DNA from: DATJGR01 sp963787045
GTDB taxonomy: Bacteria; Pseudomonadota; Gammaproteobacteria; Pseudomonadales; Azotimanducaceae
Length of the DNA: 64,000 nucleotides
Reading direction: 5' to 3'
NCBI GenBank assembly: GCA_963787045.1
Contig: CAWBBR010000021.1
Coordinates: 82,326-146,325 of the forward strand
Positions 55,969 through 63,952 of the stretch are shown here, one piece after another. A program made the translations under genes and the position numbers. Numbering within the stretch: the stretch's first letter is position 1; every line of letters begins with the position of its first letter. The notes beneath the pieces are model-generated. The model was not told the origin of the DNA and did not search any database. It worked only from the letters and a program-made list of their open reading frames with translations.

Positions 55969-56108
55969 GTGTCTGGCGGAGAAGTAGGTCCGATGAGGAC
56001 CCTTCGATTCGACCAATCGGCAGGATGCCGATTGGGACGCCGGCAACTGCCGGCGCCCCGGAGGGCGAGGGCCGAGGACGGCCCGAGTCAATCCCTGCTT
56101 CTCCGCCA
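55969..56108. repeat. Hairpin array flanked by inverted and direct copies of the tRNA-Ser 3' end
   Basis: The unit starts with GTCTGGCGGAGAAG, the reverse complement of the tRNA 3' end. It finishes with AATCCCTGCTTCTCCGCCA (56090-56108), an exact 19-base copy of tRNA bases 55917-55935. Between them are three perfect hairpins: CCAATCGGC/GCCGATTGG (56013-56035), CGCCGGC/GCCGGCG (56038-56055) and GGGCCG/CGGCCC (56069-56084). The outer ends form an inverted repeat TGGCGGAGAAG/CTTCTCCGCCA. It could be a mobile palindromic element inserted at the tRNA, or an attachment-site scar. Confidence 0.75.
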
Positions 56109-56188
56109 ACCACGTTACATCCCTCCCACACCGGCACTCGCGAAGCGACATAAACTCCGCTTCCGCGCGATTTTCTCGAGTGCCCGAC

Positions 56189-56461
56189 ATGAAGATCCTG
56201 ATGGCGGCGTTGCTGTTCGTTGCGGTTTCGGCTGCGGCGGAGCCGATCGATTCGCAGCCCGGAACGACGCCGGACACGTCTCAGGCCGCAACGACCACCA
56301 ACTCGGCGCGGACGCAGACCAGTCAAGCAGGCAGCGCAACAGACGATGCGTCGAGCGACGACCCGTGGTCATCCACCGCCAGCGGCCTCAACTATGAGAC
56401 CGGCGAGGTCTGCGTGACCCGCGGCGCCGGCGGCATTTGCCTGGAGTCCGGCGACGACTGA
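56189..56461 (+). CDS. Small secreted Ser/Thr-rich protein
   Basis: This 90-residue protein has a signal peptide (MKILMAALLFVAVSAAAE), a Thr/Ser/Gln-rich low-complexity stretch and a C-terminal GLNYETGEVCVTRGAGGICL with two cysteines. It is probably periplasmic or secreted. Family and function are not recognised. It stands 47 bases before the phosphatase/kinase-like gene on the same strand and may be co-transcribed. Confidence 0.55.
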   Translation: MKILMAALLFVAVSAAAEPIDSQPGTTPDTSQAATTTNSARTQTSQAGSATDDASSDDPWSSTASGLNYETGEVCVTRGAGGICLESGDD

Positions 56462-56508
56462 GACCGCCGCTCCTATACGGGCATCCTTCGCCGCAGTACA
56501 ACAGCGGC

Positions 56509-58131
56509 GTGACGAGACACCCCGACCTAGCCTCCCTCCTGCTTCGCGCCGCACTGTGCCTGACGGTCTGCGTTATTCCATCGGCGATTGCTGATCCCAA
56601 CTGGCGCTGGTCCGGCGTCGAACGCGTCGTTGCGTTCGGCGACGTGCACGGTGCGTATGCCGAACTCGTTTCGCTGCTTCAGCACACCGGCGTCATCGAT
56701 GCGTCGCTGCACTGGACCGGCGGCACTACTCATCTCGTCAGTCTCGGCGACCTCGTCGATCGCGGGCCTGATTCGCGCGGCGTGCTCGATCTGCTGATGC
56801 GTCTCGAGGACGAGGCGCCGAAAACCGGTGGCTTCGTTCACGTCGTGCTCGGCAATCACGAGGTGATGAATCTCACCGGCGACCATCGTTATGTATCCGA
56901 CGCCGACTACGCCACGTTCGTCGAACCCACCAGCGCCGCGGATTCGACGGGCCAACTCGAACGCCAACAGGCGTTCTCTGCCAACGGGCGATACGGCGCA
57001 TGGTTGCTGCAGAAGCCGGTGATCGTCGTGATCGACGACACCGCCTACGTTCACGGCGGACTTCCGTCTGCATTTGCCGCGCTTGGGGTGGAACGCGGCA
57101 ACGCGGACTTCCACGACGCGCTGATCCGGTCGCTCGATCCGACGGCCGTTCTCGAACCCCTGCTCTCGGACAACGGACCAGTGTGGTATCGCGGCACCGC
57201 GCTGTGTCACGTATTGATCGAGGGCGCGCGTCTGCAGCAGAACCTCGAGCGCTTGTCGGTGCGCCGCGTGGTCGTCGGTCATACGCCCACGCACAGTCGC
57301 CGCGTGATGTCCCGCTTCGGCGGGAACGTGGTGATGCTGGATACCGGCATGCTCGCGCAGGTGTATCGGGGACGACCAAGCGCGCTCGTCATCAGCAACG
57401 GCAGCGACACCGTCGCATCCGTGAACAGCGACGGCGCCGAGACCGTCCTGTCGGACTCCGGTGGCTACTCGGGCGAATGGGCGACAAGCGATCGACTAGC
57501 GGCGCTGCTCGAATCTGCGTCGATCGCCAGTTCGACGCCGGTGAGCAGCCGCGCGTATGGCGAGCGCGACGTGACGCTCGCAGGTGCCGACGGACCGATC
57601 TCCGCGCGCTTCGTACCGCTGTCGAAAGAGGCGCTGCGGCACGAAGTTGCCGCATACCGGCTCGACCGATTGCTGGGGCTCGGCATGGTCGCACCGTCCG
57701 TCGCGCGGGAGATCGACGGTAAGCCCGGGCTGCTTTCCGCCGGAAGCGCTGGATGGATCTCCGAACGCCAACGGATCGAGAAAGGCGTGGCGCATTCGAA
57801 TCCGTGCGAAGTCGGCAGCGATTACACCTTGGCAGTTGCCTTCGACGCCCTGATCGGCAACCACGCGCGCACTGCCGACAATCTGGGCTACGATCAGGTC
57901 CGCGACGAAGTGCGGCTGCGGGATCAGGCGGACGCGTTCGCGACGGGGAATGTGCCGCGTGCGACCATGCTGCAGCCGCCGCAATTGCCACGCGCGTTGC
58001 GCGACCGTCTCGTGGCACTCGACGAACGCGCCATAGTCGACGCCGTTGGCGATCGGCTGCAGCCGCGCGAAATCAAGGCGTTGCTCGCGCGGCGCGATAC
58101 GATCGTTCGGTCCTGGCCGGTCCTGGAGTAG
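56509..58131 (+). CDS. Metallophosphoesterase fused to a degenerate HipA/FAM20-like kinase domain
   Basis: This is a 540-residue exported protein starting with GTG. A signal sequence (LLLRAALCLTVCVIPSAIA) precedes a calcineurin-type phosphatase: GDVHG (44-48), GDLVDRG (80-86), GNHE (115-118) and VVVGHTPTHS near 260. The C-terminal part (about 365-530) reads RHEVAAYRLDRLLGLGMVAP, then FDALIGNHARTADNLGYD, then LRDQADAF. That matches the N-lobe, D-R-x-x-x-N and I-D-H regions of FAM20C/HipA-like kinases, but the key Asp residues are replaced. The kinase-like domain is therefore probably inactive or altered. The next gene starts four bases later. Confidence 0.78.
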   Translation: MTRHPDLASLLLRAALCLTVCVIPSAIADPNWRWSGVERVVAFGDVHGAYAELVSLLQHTGVIDASLHWTGGTTHLVSLGDLVDRGPDSRGVLDLLMRLEDEAPKTGGFVHVVLGNHEVMNLTGDHRYVSDADYATFVEPTSAADSTGQLERQQAFSANGRYGAWLLQKPVIVVIDDTAYVHGGLPSAFAALGVERGNADFHDALIRSLDPTAVLEPLLSDNGPVWYRGTALCHVLIEGARLQQNLERLSVRRVVVGHTPTHSRRVMSRFGGNVVMLDTGMLAQVYRGRPSALVISNGSDTVASVNSDGAETVLSDSGGYSGEWATSDRLAALLESASIASSTPVSSRAYGERDVTLAGADGPISARFVPLSKEALRHEVAAYRLDRLLGLGMVAPSVAREIDGKPGLLSAGSAGWISERQRIEKGVAHSNPCEVGSDYTLAVAFDALIGNHARTADNLGYDQVRDEVRLRDQADAFATGNVPRATMLQPPQLPRALRDRLVALDERAIVDAVGDRLQPREIKALLARRDTIVRSWPVLE

Positions 58132-58134
58132 TCG

Positions 58135-58782
58135 ATGCGAAAATCCACGAGTATCTGGGGACCGATGCTGTTGATCAGCGTGTACTACGCGCTCGCGATC
58201 ATCGGCGCGCTGTGGCTCTCCAGCGAATTTCCTCAGATCGAACGTTATCTGCCGGTCGGCGGCATCGAAGAACTGGCGCAGCGCAACGCCGACGACTTCG
58301 AGACCGTCAGCAAGCCCGCAACGGAAATTCCGCTGGGCGGCGAAGAGTCGATCAAGCTCGCGTTCGCGATCGCGTGCACGCTTCTGTTGATGGTGCCGAT
58401 TTCATGGGTTTATTTCGTCACGACCAAAGACAAGGAGGTCGACCGGTCGTTCGCGCACACGATCATGGTGTTGCCGGTCATCGTCGCTGGCATCGCAGCC
58501 ATCGTGCACGGCAGCCTGCCGCTCGCGTTCAGTCTCGCGGGTGTGGTGGCCGCCGTCCGGTTCCGCTTTACGCTCGACGAACCGGCGCAGGCGCTCTACA
58601 TCTTCATCGCCATTGCGGTCGGCCTCGGCGCCGGCATCAGCGCGGTTGGTGTCGCATCGGTGGTCTCCATCGCATTCGTGTACCTGACGCTGGTGCTGTG
58701 GAAACTCGACTACGGCGTCGATCTGAACACCCGCTTCTTCGCGTTCCTGACGGGGCGCGGGCGCGATGACAAAGAGCTATGA
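58135..58782 (+). CDS. DUF4956 membrane protein
   Basis: This 215-residue protein has about five spans (LLISVYYALAIIGALWL, LAFAIACTLLLMVPISW, IMVLPVIVAGIAAIVH, ALYIFIAIAVGLGAGI, SIAFVYLTLVLW). The conserved segment VAAVRFRFTLDEPAQALYIF is typical of DUF4956. These proteins often sit beside polyphosphate polymerase (VTC) or CotH-like kinase genes. Here the neighbour is a phosphatase with a kinase-like domain. It overlaps the next gene by 17 bases. Confidence 0.85.
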   Translation: MRKSTSIWGPMLLISVYYALAIIGALWLSSEFPQIERYLPVGGIEELAQRNADDFETVSKPATEIPLGGEESIKLAFAIACTLLLMVPISWVYFVTTKDKEVDRSFAHTIMVLPVIVAGIAAIVHGSLPLAFSLAGVVAAVRFRFTLDEPAQALYIFIAIAVGLGAGISAVGVASVVSIAFVYLTLVLWKLDYGVDLNTRFFAFLTGRGRDDKEL

Positions 58783-59623
58783 CCGCGCCGCGTGGCCGGC
58801 GATCGCGATCGTGCTGATGCTCGGCGCGTCGGCGTGCGGAAAGGCGCCATCGCATTCGTCCGATGCTTCGAGGTTGCAGGCGCAGGACGCGGTTCGCTGG
58901 AACCTGCCGAAGCGGCTCGACGAGATCTCCGGCCTCGCCCTAAGCACCGATGACCGATTGTTCGCGCACGACGACGAGCGCAGCGTCATCTACGAAATCG
59001 ACTGGCACCGCGGTCGCATCGTCAAAGCGTTCGCACTCGGCGATCCACCGGTGAAGGACGACTTCGAAGGCATCGCGATCGCGGGTACGGACTTCTATCT
59101 CGTCACGAGCAGCGGCGTTCTGTATCGCGCGACTGAGGGGAACGACGGCACGCACGTACCGTTCGAACGCATCGACACCGGTAGCGGTCGACGCTGCGAG
59201 ATCGAAGGGCTGGCATACGACACGCGCCGCGCCGTACTGTTGCTCGGCTGTAAGACCCCTCATGAGGCAGAACTGAAAGACCGAGTCACAGTCTTCGCGT
59301 GGTCGCCGGTACGACGTGCGATCGACGAACCGGCGTCGTTCTCCGTTCCGGAGCAGCCGTTCGCCGCGCCGCTCGAAACACCGCACTTCAATCCGTCCAG
59401 CGTCGAGGTCTCGCGCGACGGATCGCGTCTCTATCTGCTCGCGGGCCGGCAACGCGCGCTTGCAGAAGTCGAATTGAACGGGAACGTCGTTGCGGTGACG
59501 CGGCTGTCGGAGAAACAGCATCGACAGCCGGAAGGTCTGACCATAGGTCCTGATGGAGAATTGATCATCGCCGACGAAGCCGGCGGCGGGAGGGCGACGC
59601 TTGCAGTCTACCGACGGCACTGA
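58766..59623 (+). CDS. SdiA-regulated-like beta-propeller (lipo)protein
   Basis: This is a 285-residue exported protein. A signal with a possible lipobox A-S-A-C (Cys24) precedes strands LDEISGLALSTDDRLFAHDD, DFEGIAIAGTDFYLV, EIEGLAYD, NPSSVEVSRDGSRLYLLAG and QPEGLTIGPDGELIIADE, the repeating pattern of SdiA-regulated and related phytase-like propellers. It may bind or hydrolyse a phosphorylated ligand. Coupled translation with the DUF4956 gene places it in the same unit as the phosphatase/kinase-like fusion. Confidence 0.75.
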   Translation: MTKSYDRAAWPAIAIVLMLGASACGKAPSHSSDASRLQAQDAVRWNLPKRLDEISGLALSTDDRLFAHDDERSVIYEIDWHRGRIVKAFALGDPPVKDDFEGIAIAGTDFYLVTSSGVLYRATEGNDGTHVPFERIDTGSGRRCEIEGLAYDTRRAVLLLGCKTPHEAELKDRVTVFAWSPVRRAIDEPASFSVPEQPFAAPLETPHFNPSSVEVSRDGSRLYLLAGRQRALAEVELNGNVVAVTRLSEKQHRQPEGLTIGPDGELIIADEAGGGRATLAVYRRH

Positions 59624-60588
59624 GAAGGCGCGCGCCAGAACCTTGATTCTGATTCATGGCCGAGGCTTCAAGCCGGCACGCCCCGCGCTCGAGGCGCTAT
59701 GGCTGAAAGCGCTGCGCGCTGGTCTCGGTCGCGATGCGGCAGAAGCGCTGCCGGTGTTCGATGGGTGCCGGTGCGAGCTCGTTTACTACGGCGACGAAAT
59801 CAACGCCGTACTTGCGGCAGAAGGGCGCAGCTACGATGCGCCGCTCGACCTCGCCGATCTCGACGAACACTGTGGCAGCGCTCGCGGCGCTGTCGAAATC
59901 CAGACAGTTCCGCCGTGAGCACTACGAACGACTGCCCGGCAAAACTGCGTTCAAGGAATTTCTCGCCGACGTCGGCGCGCCGGCGCTATCGGCGATCGGA
60001 CTGAAGGAACGCGCGCTCGCGCGCTTCATTCCGGAACTCGCCGACTACTGGCGTTCCTCGGATAGTCGTTTACGGCCGGTCGTAGCGCGACTGTGCGGGG
60101 CCGTCGGCGACGCAATGGAACGCGGCGACGACGTTCTGCTGATATCGCATTGCATTGGCTCTGTGATTGCCTACGACGCGCTCTGGGCGCTATCGCGCGG
60201 CGGCTACCGCGACGGCGGATGTGCAAGCGGCAAGGTGACCGCGTGGTTGACCATCGGCGCGCCACTCGGCGACGAGAGCGTCAAGCGGCGGCTCGAAGGC
60301 GCTGGTGCCGAAGACTCCGCGCGGTACCCGAACAACATCCTGTCGTGGTTGAACGTTGCGGCCGAAGACGACTACGTGTGCCACGACGACCGTCTCGCAA
60401 ATGATTACGCCGGCATGCTGGAGCAACGGTTGATCAGCCGCATCGAGGACGCGCGCATCTACAATCTGGCGGTTCGATACGGCCGGTCGAATCCGCACAA
60501 CGCGTTCGGTTATCTGACTCACCCACGAGTGACGCGCGTCCTAGCAAAATGGTTGGGTCAGCCCGTCGGCTCACAAACAGCGCGATGA
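59601..60588 (+). CDS. Alpha/beta hydrolase-fold protein with Cys at the nucleophile site (one frameshift)
   Basis: This protein of about 328 residues starts with a TTG at 59601, inside the end of the previous gene. It shows TLILIHGRGFKPARP (oxyanion strand). After a frame change near 59885 comes DDVLLISHCIGSVIAYDALW, where the nucleophile elbow is S-H-C-I-G in place of G-H-S-x-G. WLTIGAPLGDE and NAFGYLTHP with a candidate His follow. The Cys may be a real alternative nucleophile or a non-catalytic change. Its 3' end overlaps the convergent kinase-like gene by 18 bases. Confidence 0.75.
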
Positions 60589-61620
60589 CACCCTGCGCTT
60601 CAGATTGACCGGGCTGTCGATGATCTCGTAGAACTCGTCGAGATATGCCGTGGTGCGCTCGATCGTGACGGTATCGAGCCGCGGATCGTCTCTGAACAGC
60701 GCATAGATATCGGCGCGCGCATCGCGGAAACGCTCGAGCGTGGCTTGCAGCGCCGCATCGGGCCTGCAGTATCCCCGATACAGACGTTGATGCACGTTGC
60801 CAATGCCGAGCCCTTCGGCCGGCCTGGCGTACGGCGCCGCAACGATGCCGGTCGCGTCGAAGTCGTACGGCACCGGCAGAACGGCACCGTTGGAGGCCGC
60901 CAGCAAGACGACGTTGTGGCAACAGTCGTCGCCTTTAGGGCCACGGATCATCGAGAAGTCGGTGTTGCCCACCAGGAACTCGAATACCTCGGCGAGATTC
61001 GCCTGCACCGGTTCCAGCTGCTCGCGTTCGATGCTGGCGACCTTGGCAACCCGCATTTCGCGACGCTTCGCGAGCCACTCTTCCGGCTCGATCAGGAACG
61101 CCGCGTGCGTGCTGCGCTTGCCACTCTTCTCCGTATCGACATACGTGACCTCGAGCGGCTGCACCCGCAGGCTGGTCGGCGAAATGCGATTGAAGACGCG
61201 GTACGCCAGCAATTCCAGTTCGACCCGAGTCGCGTAACCCGAACTCGTTTCGCCGATGCGGCCGCAGTGGGTGACCAGCTTGACCTTGTCGAGCCCGGAG
61301 AACGGTGTGCCGCTCGGTGCGTCTTTCGGAAAGTTCAGCCGCAGCGGTGGAAATTTGCATGCGGCATCGTCGCGTCGTGACTTACCGCGCGGCTTGAGCT
61401 TCAACGCGGTACGCACTTCGGTGCCGGACGCATCTTTCCAGACCAGCACACCGCTTTGATACGCCGGCTCTTCGCTGTCGTCAGACGCGATGCGGCCCAA
61501 CGGCGCTTCGAGGGTGACGGCGATCGGGCTACCTTCGTCGAATACCGGCGAATCCGCCCACGCGACGCCACACGCCGCGATCACCGAAAGTGCGAGGAAC
61601 TCACGGATCCGTTTGACCAT
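60571..61620 (-). CDS. Exported protein with CotH/HipA-like kinase motifs
   Basis: This 349-residue protein has a signal peptide (MVKRIREFLALSVIAACGVA, cut near WADS). The body reads LKLKPRGKSRR, LDKVKLVTHCGR, ELELLAYRVFNRISPTSLRV, VFEFLVGNTDFSMI, CCHNVVLL and VPYDFDATGIV. The GNTD (218-221), HN (235-236) and DFD (253-255) triad recalls the catalytic Asn and metal Asp of CotH/FAM20-type kinases. The family has usually been annotated only as hypothetical. It is convergent with and overlaps the hydrolase gene of the DUF4956 cluster. Confidence 0.65.
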   Translation of the reverse strand: MVKRIREFLALSVIAACGVAWADSPVFDEGSPIAVTLEAPLGRIASDDSEEPAYQSGVLVWKDASGTEVRTALKLKPRGKSRRDDAACKFPPLRLNFPKDAPSGTPFSGLDKVKLVTHCGRIGETSSGYATRVELELLAYRVFNRISPTSLRVQPLEVTYVDTEKSGKRSTHAAFLIEPEEWLAKRREMRVAKVASIEREQLEPVQANLAEVFEFLVGNTDFSMIRGPKGDDCCHNVVLLAASNGAVLPVPYDFDATGIVAAPYARPAEGLGIGNVHQRLYRGYCRPDAALQATLERFRDARADIYALFRDDPRLDTVTIERTTAYLDEFYEIIDSPVNLKRRVSSRCL

Positions 61621-61740
61621 GCACGCTGCTCGTCGACGACCGAGTGTAGTCTTCGGCAGCGCGCAGACACCACGGGTATTGCGCTGCGTCCACCTGACGG
61701 GACGGTTATGATTCGCCGACGTTCGAACAGGGAGGACACG

Positions 61741-62134
61741 ATGGCCATCAAAACGATCAATCCGAAAGAATCGAAGTTTCTGCACGACAACTATCACTTC
61801 TCGCAAGCCGTCAGATCCGGCGAACTGTTGCTCTGCTCCGGACAGATCGGCACAGGCGCGGACGGCAAGGTTCCGGCGGATCTCACGGAAGAGTTCACCA
61901 GCGCCTGGACCAAAGTGGGCGAGCGTGCTGAAGGCGGCCGGTGTCGACTTCAGCGACGTGCTCGAATACACGACATATCACGTCGGATTGCAGAGCACGA
62001 TGGGCACGTTCATGAAGGTGCGCGATCAGTTCCTGAAGGAACCGTGGCCCGCATGGACCGCAATCGGCATCACGGAACTAGCGGCTCCCGGCGCGCACGT
62101 CGAAATACGGGTGACCGCTCGCAAGCGCAAATGA
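61741..62134 (+). CDS. ridA: RidA/YjgF family imine deaminase (one frameshift)
   Basis: RidA hydrolyses reactive enamine/imine intermediates such as 2-aminoacrylate. The N-terminal half reads MAIKTINPKESKFLHDN, then LLCSGQIGTGADGKVPADL. The C-terminal half reads VLKAAGVDFSDVLEYTTYHV, then PAWTAIGITELAAPGAHVEI in another frame. The join is near base 61922. The usual Arg of the IEAR motif corresponds to VEIRV here. A GGAGG lies seven to eleven bases before the ATG. It overlaps the DUF3445 gene by ATGA. Confidence 0.88.
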
Positions 62135-62941
62135 CGGATTCGTTCTGGCGCGATCCACCCTGGCGCGGCGGCAAGGCCGGCTACCGTATGGGGCTGCGGC
62201 CGATCGAACCGAACGCGTGGTTGCCCGATCGGATCGGCCAAGAGGAGGTCGCGCGTAAACGAAGACTGCTCAGCGATGCCGCGAACGGCGTGTTCGCCGA
62301 GCTGCGCCGAATCGCGCGCCGGACAACAGAAGATCCTGGATGCGGTCAACGTGGCACTTGCTAACACGCACATCGCGTCGAGCCACGTCGCGCCGATCGT
62401 GGTCGCTTCGCTGCAAGTGCCGGACGACCTCTGTTTGATGCAACGCTTCAACGACGTCTATCGGCTGACCGCGGCCTGCGTCTGCTCGCCGTCGTATTGG
62501 CGCCTCGCCGAAAAGATCGGCCGCACGCTCGACGGTATTCACGATCCGGTGCCGACGCTCAACGACAAGCTCTCAGTGAAGATGGCGCAGTTCTTCACGC
62601 GATTACCAGAGGCCGCGATCTTCGAACGTCGCAACTGGCTGATGCACACCAACCCGGCGCTGTATCAACCCGTGTCCGAGGCCTGGGACGAAGTGACATC
62701 AGACAGCGTTCGACAACTGGTAGTGCGTTCCGAGCGACAGACCTTGCGCCGCCTCGATTCCGATTCGGTGATGTTCACGATACGCGTGACCTGCCATCCC
62801 CTCGCCTGAAATAGCGAGCTACCCGCAAGCCGCGCGCGACCTGTTGGCGGCGATCGACAACCTGGATGCCGCTGAGCGCGCCGCAAAAGGTCACCGGTAC
62901 TTCGCGCCGGCAGTCTCGAACTACCTCCGCTCCGTCATCTA
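62131..62941 (+). CDS. DUF3445 haem-dependent oxidative N-demethylase-like protein (frameshifted)
   Basis: The protein reads MGLRPIEPNAWLPDRIGQEE, VARKRRLLSD, then in a second frame CLMQRFNDVYRLTAACVCSP, YWRLAEKIGRTLDGIHDPVP, RRNWLMHTNPALYQP and RQTLRRLDSDSVMFTIRV. A third frame gives ARDLLAAIDNLDAAERAAKG and the end YLRSVI. Joins are near bases 62325 and 62800. DUF3445 members are haem proteins that oxidatively remove N-methyl groups from secondary or tertiary amines. Its start overlaps the ridA stop, and RidA could remove the imine produced. Confidence 0.83.
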
Positions 62942-62950
62942 AGACGCACC

Positions 62951-63952
62951 ATGACCGACGTTCTCGCTGGCATTCCCCGCATCGACCTCGGCTTCACGCC
63001 TACGCCGCTGGAACCGCTCGATCGACTTTCCGAGACCCTCGGTGGGCCGCGCATCTGGATCAAGCGCGACGACTGCACCGGCCTTGCTACCGGTGGCAAC
63101 AGACGCGCAAGCTCGAATTTGTAATGGCCGATGCGATAGCGCAGCGCGCCGACACCGTGATCACCTTCGGCGCCGTGCAGTCGAATCACGCGCGCCAGAC
63201 CGCGGCCGCATGCGCGAAGCTCGGACTCGCGTGCCATCTGATCCTTACTCGTCGAGTCGCGTGGCAGCATCCGGAATACGAGACGAACGGGAATGTGTTG
63301 TTGGATCGGTTGTTGGGGGCGCATGTGCATGTTGTCGAGAGCGCAGATGCAGCAGTCAGTGTTTCCGCGAAGCTTGGAGAACAACTTGGCGCGCGATGGA
63401 CGCAGTTGCTACATCGTGCCGACGGCGGCTCGAACTCGATTGGCGCGTTGGGATACTTGCGTTGCGCCGTCGAGATCGTGGCCAGAGTAGCCACCTTCGG
63501 TTTCGACCCGACTCTGATCGTGCATGCGACGTCAAGTGGCGGAACTCAAACTGGTCTCATCGCGGGGTGCTCGCGGCGGATTCGACTGCGACGTGATCGG
63601 CAGTAAACGTCTACGACACCGATCATAGTCGTATTGCGGGCGCATCGGCCGTCTATTCGACGAAGTCTCTGAATCAAGTAAAATTGACGCGACGCGTCAG
63701 GTACGATGCGAATCGCGCACGACTTTCTTGGCGAGGACACGGGATTCCGACGCGTCAAACGGTTGACGCTATGGCTACGCTAGCCGGCTCGAAGGGGTCC
63801 TCAGCCGACCCCGTGTACTCCGGTAAGGCGTTCGGCGGACTCGCTCGAAATGATCCGTCGAAAGGATCTGTCTGACCTACAGCAACGTCGTCTTCGTCCA
63901 TACCGGGGGAGACGCTTCGCTACCTGTTTACGCAGTGCGTTCGCAAACCTGA
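62951..63952 (+). CDS. dcyD: D-cysteine desulfhydrase / ACC deaminase-like PLP enzyme (frameshifted)
   Basis: The protein reads RIDLGFTPTPLEPLDRLSE, RIWIKRDDCTGLATGGN, then TRKLEFVMADAI, FGAVQSNHARQTAAA, GGSNSIGALGYL and SSGGTQTGLIAG. In further frames follow GIPTRQTVDAMATLA, SADPVYSGKAF and SNVVFVHTGGDASL, ending at the TGA at 63950. The PLP-binding Lys in GGNKTRKLEF is lost only through a missing A near base 63103. Further frame changes lie near 63575 and in the last 300 bases. It cleaves D-cysteine to pyruvate, sulfide and ammonia. Confidence 0.86.

Noticed and set aside
55848..56108. Integrated element or genomic island at tRNA-Ser
   Set aside because: The direct copies of the tRNA end are only 173 bases apart with no integrase or cargo; kept as a short repeat element, not as an island.
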